A stretch of 64,000 nucleotides of DNA from Thalassia testudinum (lineage: Eukaryota; Streptophyta; Magnoliopsida; Alismatales; Hydrocharitaceae): the NCBI GenBank assembly GCA_037157565.1, contig JAZHRO010000026.1, forward strand, positions 29,936,501 through 30,000,500, written 5' to 3'. Made by a program: the position numbers and the translations under genes. The notes beneath the pieces were generated by a model that did no database searches, was not told the DNA's origin, and was given only the letters and a program-made list of their open reading frames with translations. Positions 44,901 to 54,843 of this stretch are shown piece by piece; position 1 is the first letter of the stretch, and the number at the start of each line of letters is the position of its first letter.

Positions 44901-44970
44901 TTTGAAACCCTATCTGACTCATGAACCTGCCCCCGTTGGAGAAACCGTTGCCCTGCTGGAGGGTAACTAA
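38929..44970 (+). CDS. gag-pol: Gag-Pol polyprotein, family C (2013 aa, intact)
   Basis: One uninterrupted frame from the ATG at 38929. Domains in order: Retrotrans_gag-like core about 130-275 (GLASEDP, FFPIGRTNALRRAI); a long Pro/Ser/Asn-rich linker with no CCHC knuckle seen; an AITTRSGK motif near 615; aspartic protease about 750-870 with DLGSSINLIP, catalytic D769; reverse transcriptase about 1125-1310 ([32 protein letters not shown] at 1293-1296); RNase H about 1430-1555 (CDASDLAVGA, TDHAA); integrase about 1650-1960 with an HHCC-type zinc finger and catalytic D1721, D1780, E1816 (exactly 35 residues between the last two). No chromodomain and no second RNase H seen. All catalytic residues I can check are present, so the protein could be active. 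The order RT-RNase H-integrase and the motifs place it in Ty3/Gypsy, most likely Athila-like. It probably supplies proteins to C-minus. Confidence 0.95.
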   Translation: MFGRRSQNPELFELTDKSRKQVESSSSSTNMAARPPPNPEGGNRPQNPPGGGALDPITRLQAQMEMYNEQIEAIRETLEEMQNPPEREEPRSLSSYQNPAATETIGQIRVPMGGDDFELKPNIIGLINFHFHGLASEDPFLHLEDLTRLAETVKPRNVRLSIVLMKMFPFSLRDKASQWLRTLGRTIHSWEEMRTAFLKKFFPIGRTNALRRAITSFTQQNGEQFHEAWERYNDLLRKCPHHGLPKWHIAQIFYYGLNETLKQIADASCGGNFMNKDENGAFELFENMSENSMNNASIVAFNRTSQPRNVHEVDMGPSHSSTDLSLIAQKLDEVSVVHKKLDELLANPARSMANTTSSPLRHNPSSSNTRLIPRNPVRPSLPSVAPSDSVSHVELASASQYFDTEDQASVGSDAYLHADASTGIEDACALGNNPFSTTYNPGWRNHPNFAWSNNPQRQNPAGGPMRPSAPVIPRVQFNPMANPPSGPCVPQTEHASSPLDKLMRMMTEMPKRHEENMTSLQHQLAQQNAEISQLRMATRSQGTLPAQPVPNPRNFVPRGSQPQVRPSQGQVNQVLQAPSIPPGFQANPAAAPHSYIPIANPPPPYDPTGPASSNAITTRSGKQTVDPPRPDPGPSSSSPSHSGCIPHSREDDAPKLVPESVPFPEALLREPKGKKKNTQAFDNLRNLFRDVEIKVPLLEAIDHIPTVARFFKDYTTPRRQSKRTKNPVVLSPHASCAILSNLPPKQKDPGTPLISCNIQGCSFNHALLDLGSSINLIPTIMLKKFSLGNLKPTPVTLQLADRSVKIPKGVVEDVVVRVNSLCFPVDFLVLDMEVPSSLSDCPIILGRPFLATARAHIDCESGCIEIAVGSEKLKLNIFKAAKNFDCDCIEDDTSDEDMAVSACIGLIGTYSDCCGLPINTDNCLTNAYYDVPQSLPCPVPSPGQTSDKVFSASHTSWSESYPGYSLSVHTHEDRIALSSPPNQADLQIHTGTLSPYTSHWGYSFLDPSIQEAPLLGQSEGQFLPPNLFSYPSGTLSSQEMPDPSPSTPELKVLPNTLKYVFLGPNETLPVIISSKLTMEQECKLTKVLLEHKAAIGWSLSDLSGISPSYCTHRIYTEEEARPSREMQRRLNPNMREVVKNEIIKWLDAGIIYPISDSPWVSPIHVVPKKAGLTIRVNDMGESIPTRTPTSWRVCVDYRKLNATTKKDHFPLPFIDQILERLAGNKFFCFLDGFSGYNQVAIDSRDQEKTTFTCPFGTFTFRRMPFGLCNAPATFQRCMLAIFHDMVGDFLEVFMDDFSVFGPSFDECLANLTRILRRCIDVNLVLSWEKSHFMVHEGIVLGHIISDRGIEVDRAKLDIIADLPVPGSVKQIRSFLGHVGFYRRFIKDFSKISRPLTHLLSTDVPFDMGPDCIQAFTQLRNAVTKAPVLQPPDWSLNFELMCDASDLAVGAILGQRRDRHPFVVYYASKTLDEAQRNYTTTEKELLAVVFGLEKFHSYLLGSHVIVFTDHAAIRHLMHKKDAKPRLIRWILLLQEFDIEIRDKVGAQNVVADHLSRLDPDHIGLTLPINEVFPDEHLLAINVASGPWYADIANYLASGSLPRGWPKNQRERLMAEAKYYFWDNPLLFRIGADQIIRHCIPDSEFPSVLSFCHDQACGGHFSGRKTAAKVLQCGFFWPSLHQDAHTYAKHCTRCQSLGSMARRDMMPLQHILAAEIFDIWGIDFMGPFPPSNGFEFILVAVDYVSKWIEAIPAHRTDHVISTRFVKDHIFAHFGIPRAIISDGGSHFTHASFRALLRRYGVHHRIASPYHPQTNGQAEVSNRQIKQILQKTVRPDRKDWSDKLTDALWAYRTAFKAPLGMSPYRIVYGKPCHLPIELEHRAYWAVRQCNLDPDLCERERKLQLQELEELRREAYDSALTFKQRTKAFHDSHVRRKEFEPSQQVWLYNARLKFFPGKLKSKWTGPFLVSRPFPNGAVEIEDPKSGRKFTVNGQRLKPYLTHEPAPVGETVALLEGN

Positions 44971-44992
44971 TTCTTTGCCTCATTCTGAGTCC

Positions 44993-45036
44993 AGCTGGGG
45001 ACATTAAATTCAGCGCTTGTTGGGAGGCACCCTAAC
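44993..45036 (+). promoter_or_regulatory. Post-ORF box of family C
   Basis: AGCTGGGGACATTAAATTCA, then GCGCTTGTTGGGAGGCACCC, starting 22 nt after the gag-pol stop. C-minus has lost this box. Confidence 0.7.
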
Positions 45037-45200
45037 AGCACTCACCATCCACCATCACTTTTCACACCTCTATCACAATCACTTCACTTTTCTCTTCACC
45101 ACCCACCATCCACCCACCCTTCCACCCTGATCTATACCCTGAACCTCAGCTCTTGTTACCCGATCTTCCATCCTTCCTCTGCCTTTCCCTGCATGCATAT

Positions 45201-45234
45201 GAGGACATAGCATTGTTTGGCATGGGGGGGTGGA
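45201..45234 (+). promoter_or_regulatory. Second PPT-like box of family C
   Basis: GAGGACATAG followed by GGCATGGGGGGGTGGA, about 1.1 kb upstream of the 3' LTR. Confidence 0.6.
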
Positions 45235-45300
45235 TAGGCATCCATAGGATCCGGGTATGTTATGGTATTATACAGTTCCCACCTATTTATAAATATGCAA

Positions 45301-45339
<39 letters not shown>

Positions 45340-46306
45340 TAAATGGTGTTTAGTAATGATTTGAAAGCTGAAACAAAAAATTCAATAAGTGTTTATGGAT
45401 ATTCAACCTCTGTTTTGAAGAATTTCCAGGCCACAGAAGCTTGATTCGCTCAGGCTCGGCTTAATTCACTTAAAGTATTGACGAAATAGATCAAAGTCTC
45501 TCTTAACTAAGGACGTATTCTTGTACCTGAGACACCAGTACAGGATCCGTTGGTTTGCTTTTTCTTGAGAGCGTAAGTAAATTTGGTTCACACTACACAT
45601 ATCAAGAAAGACCAGGTGAACATAAGATCCAACCCTAGTGTTCATTAGGGAAGGTGGAGTCCTTACCTGTGCGTGCAGGTAGACTTTTTATCCCAGCATT
45701 TAGTCTTGTGTTTAGGAATGACTCTTTCCACCAAAAAGAAACTCTCCCACCAAAAAGAAAAATAAGTGTGCTCCTTCAAAATGTGTTGTAAGAGATATAC
45801 TGACACGTGTTTCAAAAAAAAAAAAAAAAAAAAAGAAAAAAAAAAGAGAGATGTTTTAAAAGAGTCAATATATCTCATAAATGTCTGCATACTTTGTTTT
45901 TCGGTGAGCCACAAAAAAAAAATATCAGAAAATGGGAGTTGAGTTTTCCGTAATCATCTTAAGGGTCAATCCAAAAACACGAGCTGAAACTGGGACCAAC
46001 TTGTACTTAAAAATTCGTGAAACCCTGGGAGTGAGTTTTAAGGTTCATCTGGTCAGTCTTGATCCTTCACTATGCACAACCATAACCTCTTGAGCTCTCG
46101 AGTACGGCAAAAACCTCCTGGGTCCTGGAAATCGTACTTAAGGTTTAAATATCAAGAGTCCTGGTTAGTTGAGAGATGATCTATGTCATGTGAGACTTAA
46201 AGTACTGGTAGTCTTCTTTACAATTGGTTCTCACAATATTCCATAATAAACACACCTGTATCACCTCAGAAGAAAATCTTCAGCTTAAGATCATTTCTAA
46301 ATACTA
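45235..46306 (+). other. Family-C 3' non-coding interior
   Basis: AT microsatellite at 45300-45332 and A-rich tract at 45813-45845. No gene. Confidence 0.75.
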
Positions 46307-46345
46307 TTTTGCTAGGGACTAGCAAAAGATAGGCATGGGGGTATA
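46307..46345 (+). promoter_or_regulatory. PPT-proximal hairpin and PPT of family C
   Basis: Arms TTTTGCTA / TAGCAAAA (46307-46327), then AGGCATGGGGGTATA (46331-46345) abutting the LTR. Confidence 0.8.
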
Positions 46346-46873
46346 TGTTTGCACCTCAAAACACGCCTGTACTAACGCCTTCTTGTGCTATTTTCTAGCA
46401 TTAACATTGCATAATAGGATCCTGTAATCGCATTTGTAAAAACACTTGCATGCATGCATTTAATCAAGAGAGGAAGAGGAGTGAAACAATCGCCTACATA
46501 GTTACATTTTTTTTCAAGTGCCTCCTTGCAAAATCACCCTCTTTTTATTTTTCCTCTTGATTTCTTCTTTTCTCTCCTTCCCGCGGCTGCGTCCTTCCCG
46601 CGGCTGCACTCTTCCCGCAGCTGCATGCAGCAGCCACGCAGCACCTCTTCCCGTCACGTCTCCCTGCCAACGCCGCTCCCTATAGCTGCAACTCGCACGC
46701 CCTCTCCCTGCTGCAGCCAACACGCCCCTCTCCCCTCCTCTATAAGTAGCTGCAGCTTCATCCTCGCGACGTAGCGGCTGCAGCTGCTGAAAAAACCCGC
46801 AGCCATCTTCTCCACCGCTTTCCCCTCCCATACGTCGGCCCTCCGTCGAGGAGGCACCCGGCGAGCAGGAGAA

Positions 46874-46902
46874 CCCACTGTGGTGCACACCACCACAGTG
46901 GG
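46874..46902 (+). other. Conserved 29-nt stem-loop (family-C right LTR copy)
   Basis: Same sequence as at 35595-35623. Confidence 0.75.
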
Positions 46903-47539
46903 AGCACCACCGCCCAGCTCTTCGACGAGCCGGTGGGCGTGGTGCATTCCCTCGCTTCGTTTTTTCTCTTTAACGCCATTGCCGCCGCTCCAAGCTTCGA
47001 AGCTTGAAGCCACGGCAGCAGCAGCCCAGCAGCAGCAGCAGCAAGTCCTCCCGCCCCTCCGCGACCGTCCCCGCAGTCGCTCACCGCCTCCGCGCGCGTC
47101 TGCAGGGCGTTCCCCGCCTCCGTCTCCGTTCTGTCCGCCTCGCAGCTGCACCCGTAGCCCGCCGCCGCGCGCACTGCAGCGGCCGGCTACGGCCTCACGC
47201 CGACCCCTGCCCCCCTCCGCGACCCTCCACGACCACCTGCAGACCTCCTCCACGCTCGCTCCTCCGCGCCATCGCCCGCTCGTCGACTTCGCGCAGGCCT
47301 GCAGAACCCTGCGCGAAGGCGCGTCCGCACCCGCCGTCTTCAGACGTCCGCCTCCGCCTTCAGACGACGCGGCGTCAGACGTCCGCCGCCGCGAGCATAT
47401 GACTTAACTCGCTGCCATTGTCCGCGCTCTCGATCTCTCCAGCCCGCTCTCTCTCTCTCACGTATTCTCTCTCTTTTGCACTCACTCACAGACACACACT
47501 ACACCAACACACACACATCTTCACCGACACACACACACA

Positions 47540-48068
47540 CTTACACTATACGTATAGTTATATATAGTAACATATATATACTTATATACATACATATATA
47601 TATATATATACACTTATATACATAGTAATATCTATAGTTATGTATACATACATATATATATAATATATATACATATATATATAATATATATATATATATC
47701 TACTTATATATATCTATATACTTATACATATACTTATATATATATACATATATACTTATATACATATATATATATATATATACATATCTATATACTTATA
47801 TATATACACACATATATATATATATCTAGATACATATATACTTATATACATATATATATATATACATCTATATAGTATTATATATATATACTTATATACA
47901 TATATACATAGCTATATACATATATACATACATATATATATATACATATACACCTATATATATATATATATATAATACATATATATCTATATATATCTAT
48001 ACATATATACTTATACATTTATATACATAAAGATATATTTACTTATATACATACATATGTACATATAT
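47540..48068. repeat. AT-rich microsatellite in family-C right LTR
   Basis: Counterpart of 36300-36835 with several length differences. Confidence 0.9.
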
Positions 48069-48751
48069 TTTCACGTTATTTACTATACGCTGTATCACGG
48101 GGATATCTGCACCAGTTGCTGATATTCCCTGATACACGCGTACAAAAAAAGCGTGGTCCCATACATCATCCACACTCCACGCGGCACATAGTCGTGTTGG
48201 TTGCGTCTCTCTAGACGTCAACTGACTCGACATAGTGCTACACTCCATCGTCACCTCCACCCCCACCCCTTTATATATATACTACATATAAATATATATC
48301 TATAGCTACTATATTTACTTTCTATCTGTTAGCTTTCTTCTTAGTAAAAAGATAAAAAAAGGTATAAAAGTGAAAAGATAATCTTTGATTTGCAGGTACC
48401 CCGTCTAGCGAGTAGCAAGACTTGTTTTGGGACTCTGTTTGGCTAAAAGCCAAGGACACAATTTTGAGGGTGTGCCTCAAGAACAAGGATTACCATAAAA
48501 AACCTAAATAAGAAAAAACACCAAAAACACAATAAACGAACGGAAGAGACGCGTTTTAAGGAAAACGTAGAAACTCGACTTTAACCCCACTTCCCTGAGT
48601 TCGACCCTGGGCCTAAAAGTGACAAGATAAAATCAATTAGGCCAGGTTAAAAATTTTGTAAAGAGATGGTTAGGTCTGAATTAGGTTAACCACTATACAT
48701 ATTTCAACGATAAAAACATCATATTAACAACCTATCCAGGCCGACCCATCA

Positions 48752-49254
48752 ACGCCCAATTTATAGTGTTGATACTATTTTTCAAGGTAGCTTAAGCCTA
48801 TGAAAATCAGTTGCACTAATTTGAGGCCAAAGCAATGACTTAATAGGCTTTGGAGCATCACCTGGGGCCACTGTACACTAATCTATAGCATGCAGGTATC
48901 CTAGGTGATCAATTCGCCTGGGCGAGCTCAGTTTAACAGCCCACTTAGGCGACAAGGTGCACTTGCATTAAAATGTTTTAATCTGCATATGAAGAACTAA
49001 ATGAGGTTTGATATGTTTTAATGAAGGTCTGGAACTAGTTTGAGGCTGATCTTAATGACGGGTACTATCTTTTACCTTCACACTATCTATAGTGTAAGGT
49101 GAAGATCATATTAGGGATTTTAGGGTTCTCTGATTCTTGATTTGGTTTTAATGGGATTTCAGACCTTTTTGCAACCATTTAGCATGGAGTTTTGATGTTT
49201 TAAACTCAGATCTGAGATTTTCAAATCATACCTCCAGTTCCCATGTCTTTATGG
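48752..49254 (+). mobile_element. Second family-D-like relic
   Basis: Its first 130 nt match 22916-23044 in the same orientation with about 85-90% identity by eye. Similarity then weakens. It is cut at 49255 by the CACTA end. No coding trace. Confidence 0.55.
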
Positions 49255-52000
49255 CACTACAACATACTCTACCTTTGCCGTCAGTTGTAAACCGATAGCA
49301 AAGCCCCTCTAACTGACACCATTAAGTGATGTCGTTATTAGCGTCGCTATTTCATTTTTCCGTCGGTTAAAGTGCACATCCAACATCAAAATAGTGTTCG
49401 ACCACCAGAAGGATTGGATGTTTTGACGTCATTTTAGAACTGACGAGAATTGTATTTACCGTCGCTTATTAAATAAGCAACAACATTTATATGTCACTTT
49501 TTCCCTCCTTTATGCACCATTTCTTAAGTTTTGCCATCGTTTAAATAGATTTGTTGTCGCTTATATAAGTGACTGCAAAAATATTTTTGTCATCTCTTTT
49601 CCTTGAAAGTGACAGCACAAAGGTGATGGTAAAAATATTTTTGTTGTCACTTGTCATAATAATCAATGGCATAAAAGAGGAGTTGTGGTTCTCTCAAACA
49701 TTATATGCCATTGCTAATTGCGATAAGTGACGGCAAAAATATTTTTACCCCCACCTCTATGTCATCGCTTATTCAAATAAGCGACGACAAATGCATGGTT
49801 TTTTTTTTAAAATATTTCAAAACGATGGGAACTACCTACTAAACCTACTTAAAAGACTTACTGTTATACAAAAACAACTAATGAAAATGAAGAGAAGCTT
49901 ATATTTAATAAATATAAAGTCTAGTACATAAAGTTTGAAAATGAAATATTTACATAAAAAGGGTAACATGAAAAATATAACAAAAGAAAATGGATAAAAA
50001 TCAAAATGCTGCTACCTTGATGCCACCAGCTACACCTTCACCACCCATGTCCTCATCGTTGTCTTGTCTGTAGATGCTGGGATCTGATAAAGACGGATGC
50101 TCTGACTATCCCTTCTTCAGAAGAATTGATAGAAGCATCTGAAGCTTATCATCCATGACATTCATCTTATTCTTCATCTCTACCTCTCTCTTCTCCCTCT
50201 CGTCCTCTCATCTCTGTACTGTGTCGATCTTTTGATGCAGTTGATCTACGACACTAGATGAGACGGCATATTTCCTCCCATACCAAGTGGATAACGTGTG
50301 TGCCCTCCCCACACTACGAACAAAACCACCGTGGTTCGATGGCATCACTCTCCTAAATGCCTTCTCTGGATCCAAAGGCTGGTGGACGCTATCAGAGGTC
50401 TCGTCAGTGGGGGGATGTATTAAGTGTACCATTTGATCCTAAATGTATTAAAAAATATTATTGTAATATATATATATAAAGTTATAAATTTCTTGAGTTT
50501 AGGAAACTTACATGTTTCCTCTGATATGACTCATGAATCCACTTACAAGCATCCTCAGCTACAGCCTTTTTCCATCACATCATGTGTAGCGAACTAAAAA
50601 TATAAAAATGATACAATTATTTTAAGATAACTTAAAAATTAAGTAATATTCAATTGAAAAGTAGTTTCAACACTTACGTAACGACTTCTGACCATCTCAA
50701 TACTCCTTCGACCGAAACAATGGGTCTGTGGTAGAGCTTTGGCCCTATTGGTCTTATTTTTTCTTGTTTGCTCCTGTAGATATACACAATAATATTTTTT
50801 ATGAATTTAAGATATATTAAATTAGTAGAATCATTTTTAATCATTTATTAATCTCCATCTTGGGATCCAGCCAATGCTCACATGCCTTCTTCCAATCTTC
50901 AAGCATAACATCAGGAGGATAATTCTCCATTGCCTCCTCGGGTGAACTGCAATTCGAGAAAAACTAAATATCAAATATAAATTGTTAAAAATAATGTATG
51001 AAATTATGTACATAATAAAAATGTAAATGTTTTAAAATTATTGCATTTCTCTTGGTCTTCATCATCCAATTTCTGTGGATTTTGGCAGTATGCTTAAGGA
51101 TATATCAGGAGCCATTAGGGTCGTCACCCCAATCTTAATTTGCCTACATTAATTTTTAAAAAAAATGTCAATCTTGATAATAATTTTAAGATTAAATTAT
51201 AAAAGAAATAACTTTGATAAATTAAATTACCTCCAACTGTCGAAGGAGCTAGCTCTTCAACTTGCGGGCACCTTCCTCCAGTCGAAGTAGCAAATGGGCA
51301 CGATGGACTTAACCATTGTGCCCACTCGACTGATGAAGCCCAGGTAAACATCAATTGCATTTCCTGGTTGTTTTGGATCGGGGATTAATAGGGTCAGCAT
51401 TTTGAATGACGACCTCTGATGGTGTAATGATTGTAAATGTTTGTTGGTAATAATTGTTGATCATGTCGTTGTAGTATAGGGTGTATAATATAACATTAAG
51501 GATGTCGTATAGTGGTGAGTATGGGTGAGTTCCAGTCATTACAACCATTATTATCATTTGCTTATTTATCTAATTTTTACTGGTTTTGTTCCAGGTCGTT
51601 CTCTGGGAGGCAATTTATTGAATTTAATTCGGTCACTCTTTGATTATCTCCAAAATTGTCTTCTTATTCAAAAAGAAACTTTACATTTAAAGAATGAATG
51701 AATGTTTTATTTACCTAGTTACTAAGAAGTGCTTGCAAAAATGCTAACTATGAACAAGCATCAAACAATCTATTATTATACTCTAAACTATGTATTTACA
51801 AGTTATACTATTAACACTAATATGTTAGTTCATACTACATTAGGATACCATAGTGTAAAAACTTAACTTACTAGTCATTTATTTATAGTGACATATATAT
51901 CAATTTTAGTGACAGATATAAACGTCGCTAAATCTCAGAAAACACTATATACAACCTAAAGAAGCAAACTGAGGTCTTTAGCGACATTTATAGTGTCGTT
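49255..52000 (-). mobile_element. Degenerate CACTA (En/Spm-like) DNA transposon; right end approximate
   Basis: Starts CACTACAACATACTCTACC, a CACTA-type terminus, followed by many subterminal copies of a (T)TTGCCGTCGCTTA-type motif in both orientations up to about 49800. The interior carries transposase-related exon remnants on the minus strand. Near 51910-51990 a GTCGCTAAA / TTTAGCGAC pair resembles the other subterminal region, but no matching GTAGTG terminus or 3-bp duplication could be found. The right boundary is therefore a guess. Confidence 0.7.
50040..50950 (-). pseudogene. Fragments of a plant Ptta/En/Spm transposase-like (Transposase_24) gene
   Basis: Three minus-strand pieces in order. 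About 50949-50841, after a TTGCAG acceptor-like site, encodes SPEEAMENYPPDVM then DWKKACEHWLDPK and ends in a stop. About 50775-50676 encodes KNKTNRAKALPQTHCFGRRS, the Asn-Arg-Ala-Lys and His..Gly pattern typical of this family. About 50590-50208 has a stop near its start, then AFRRVMPSNHGGFVRSVGRA, matching the family's C-terminal 'HGR.RG.G' region. A charged coiled-coil-like end with further stops follows to 50040. Known family members are accessory proteins of CACTA elements. Here stops and missing parts make a working product unlikely. Confidence 0.6.
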
Positions 52001-52428
52001 TTATTCTGTTAGTAATTATGTGGGTTTAATTTTACATATGTAGAGAGTCTTTTCTGTTGTTATCTCGTGTTATCTCTTTTTTTTTTTTTTAAGTCGTCTG
52101 TCCTTTCATTTTGTTCTGTGTAGTCTTTCAGAGGCTGCGGTGGAGAGTCCTTAGTGTAAAATGTGTTTAATTAGCGGGCGCGCTTTTCGAGGGATACACA
52201 GCACCCGTAGGGTGGGACCAGACCTCTACTAAGCGCGCCCTAATCTCAGATTAGGTGCTTAATTACGTTTTCGTATCAGCGCAGGGCCTCAGCCCAACGC
52301 CTTCAATAAGTTCGCACACACTCGGGCTCCCAGCCCCACATAGGAATCACGTATTCAGTATTCAGCACATATCAGAATCGGGTTATCGGATCAGACGGAA
52401 CAGGTGAAGTTTCGGGCGCCCGGCGCCA
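52001..52428. other. Unassigned stretch with CpG-rich core
   Basis: 52080-52092 is a T run. 52170-52430 is rich in GC and CpG, unlike its AT-rich neighbours, and ends in overlapping palindromes (CGGGCGCCCG, GGCGCC). No ORF. On the minus strand TGGCGCCG at 52428 resembles the first 8 nt of the tRNA-Asp PBS and follows CA, so this might be a PBS plus leader of a family-E copy. Weakly supported. Confidence 0.3.
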
Positions 52429-52468
52429 TGACGACTAACTAAGCTATAGCATAAATTCTATTTATATA

Positions 52469-52542
52469 GCTGCGTTTCGTTTGCAGCGCACGATGTGGCG
52501 CTATTCCAGTGCCACATCGTGCGCTGGAAACCACACGCAGCT
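52469..52542. repeat. Imperfect 37-nt inverted repeat (long hairpin)
   Basis: Inner arms are perfect for 16 bp (52484-52499 CAGCGCACGATGTGGC, 52511-52526). Outer arms 52469-52483 and 52527-52542 continue with three mismatches (both ends AGCTGCGT / ACGCAGCT). The centre is only a few nt. Confidence 0.85.
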
Positions 52543-54577
52543 GCGTCTGTGCGCGTTTTTGGCCCTCGATTTGGGGGCCATAAATTATAAAAAAAATAAA
52601 ATAAAATATGATAAATAAAATATTTACATAATACTATATAATTGATTAATTAATTTTGAATTTTAAATATATTTACTATATAAATAAATTCGCTAAACTA
52701 GGCTGATTATACAGGTTGATTTAGGTGATTAAATAGTTAATTACTTATAAAATAATTAGTAAATGGTCTAATTGACCTTAAACAGTTTTAACTTACATAC
52801 TTAAGCATTTAATACATATTTTTATTGTATTTTTACGAATTTATTTATGTTTTATTTAGGCTAAAATAGCAATTCTGTGTAGTTTATAATTAAAACTAAG
52901 TTACAGTAAGTTATACTAAGTATAATTATACTTTGACTAACTTAAATTACTTAATATATACATATATATATATATATTCCCAAGTTTATAGATTTATTTA
53001 CTTGATTATTGCTCTAACCTATTAACTTAGCTACTAAATCAGTAAATATAAATCTGTACATATATATATACATAGATCAGTAGATACATACATACTAGAT
53101 TAGTATATATACATATTTTTACATAGATTACATATGTATACGAATTTCTGTACAGGTTTTATACATATTTACAGTATAACTATGTATCTAACTGATATGC
53201 TATAGTTATAATACTATGAATGGGTGTATTTATAGTTTTAAAATAAGTCTATGCCATTAGGCTTTTGTATAAAGTTAGGGAATTAGAGTTGATTGATTTT
53301 TTTTTTTATTTGAGTTTAGGCAGCAGCTTCAGCTACTGTCAGAGGAGATGGAGAAGAGAACAATGTGCTGTTTTAGGGTTATTTACAGTGGTAGTGGCTT
53401 AAGCCACTGTCAAATGGCTAACTGCTGCTGCAGTTAGTCCACTTGAAGAGGGGGGGAAGTATTCTACAGAGAAGAGGGAAACTTAGAGAAGAGGGGAGTT
53501 TAGAGAAGAGGGGAATGTAGCTGCTAAATGCAGCATATTGCTGTGTAACTGGGAGTAAGATAGAATTCAAAACAAACTACAATTTACAGAGTTGAAATCC
53601 AAATCTGAAAGGGGTTTAAATCTCACGAAAATCTCATGTAAATTTAGCTCAAATACTCATTAGGAAAAAAAACTTATCAGAAGCATCCTTTCAGATCAAA
53701 ACAGCAAATGGCATTGAGTTAGTCTTCCTAATGCCATAGACAGCATGAAGGAAGACTTAGCTCAATCAATTAAAACCAAAGAAACACAATCCCAGTTTCT
53801 TGCAACCTTAAGGAGTATGGAAAACTCCTTAGGTTAGAGAATCACCATTCAGAAATGATCATCAACACAAATGGTGCATGGCAGTTCTGAAATAGCAAAA
53901 AGAGACTAAGAATGCATTAAGGAAATTTAATGGAAGCTGGCGAATGCATTCAAAACAAAGTATAAACAGAATCATGAAAGGCTCTTCTGATTGCTTCTCT
54001 GTCACCAGAGAACTTCTCAGAATCCTTGCCTACAATGAAAACCAAAAATCCTTTCAATTTGTCAGATCTGTCAAAACATTTCAGAGAGTAAAAATCCTTT
54101 AAAATCCAGATCAAAAGTGCTCTGACAAACTGAGGCAATCCATTTAAAACAGAGGGGCTTTTGTGAAACAAATGGAGTGAGTGAGAAGCCCCAAATGGTG
54201 CTTGTGACGCCACTTTCAGATCTGAGGCAGTGTGCCATCAGATCTGAAATTGGGTCAGGATGTGTGGGTGATTGGTGAAAAATTCGTCGTTAAAAGGAAA
54301 AAACAAGAATCAGAATCTGGATGATGGGAAAAACAAAACATGAAGAGGGAGATAAATTGAACAGTGAACAGATGATTCTTCCCCTCTGATCTGGACTGAT
54401 CAGAGGAGGTGAGGGAGGGGATCTAATACTAATTCTACTCCTAAGACTAATCTAACTACAGCTAACATTAAACACTAACAATTAAAACTAAATCTATTCT
54501 AAACTACTGCAAACTAAATCTACAACTACTTGTGCAGAATTAAAAACTAAACTAAAAGGAAGAATGGGACCTATGGG

Positions 54578-54598
54578 TCCTTAGCCGGCGGCTAAGGA
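54578..54598. repeat. Small inverted repeat in family-E LTR
   Basis: TCCTTAGCC / GGCTAAGGA around GGC, with a similar CACAGCC / GGCTGTG pair near 54719-54735. Both would be in the 5' part of the RNA. Confidence 0.6.
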
Positions 54599-54832
54599 GG
54601 AAGAAAGGAGGAGGGTGACTCCAGCGGAGGGAAGAGTCTGCTAGTGAGACTCCAGGGTCGTCCTCAGGTGCTACGAGGTCCTTAGCGACGAGGAGGGTCG
54701 AGAGCAGGCGATGATTCCACAGCCGGTGGCTGTGAAATCAGGGTCTAGATGAGGAGGAGAGACTGGAGTGGAAGAATTGATCGCTGAGAGATGTAGGAGG
54801 GAGCGATCCCTTGCGCGCGACACCACTGAGGT

Positions 54833-54843
54833 GCTTAAATAGC
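54833..54843 (-). promoter_or_regulatory. TATA-like box of family-E LTR
   Basis: Minus strand GCTATTTAAGC, about 785 nt from the U3 start. Confidence 0.5.

Larger units (their letters stand above)
35067..48751 (+). mobile_element. Family C: potentially autonomous Athila-like Ty3/Gypsy retrotransposon
   Basis: LTRs 35067-37518 and 46346-48751 enclose a perfect tRNA-Asp PBS (37528), a 1.4 kb leader, an unbroken 2013-residue gag-pol frame and a standard PPT (total 13.7 kb). No env-like frame lies between gag-pol and the 3' LTR. The LTRs differ by roughly 20 substitutions and several indels in repeats. Because partial interior lies upstream of the left LTR, this is one unit of what was a tandem LTR-interior-LTR array. 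No paired target duplication can be shown. Confidence 0.88.
46346..48751 (+). repeat. Family-C right (3') LTR
   Basis: 2406 bp. TATA at 46740-46747, stem-loop at 46874-46902. Shorter than the left LTR mainly through repeat-length changes near 47440-47540 and 47580-47800 and an 11-bp loss near 48170. ACGCC follows at 48752. Confidence 0.92.

Noticed and set aside
44971..46345. Possible env-like third ORF after gag-pol in family C
   Set aside because: No frame longer than about 80 codons, and the sequence is non-coding boxes and simple repeats.
51501..51522. GTATAGTGGTGAGTAT, identical to part of the 5' half of tRNA-Asp, with GTCGTTGTAGTATAG nearby at 51466-51480
   Set aside because: No anticodon arm, T arm or 3' half follows, so it is not a tRNA gene. 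The match is short and probably chance or a tiny relic.
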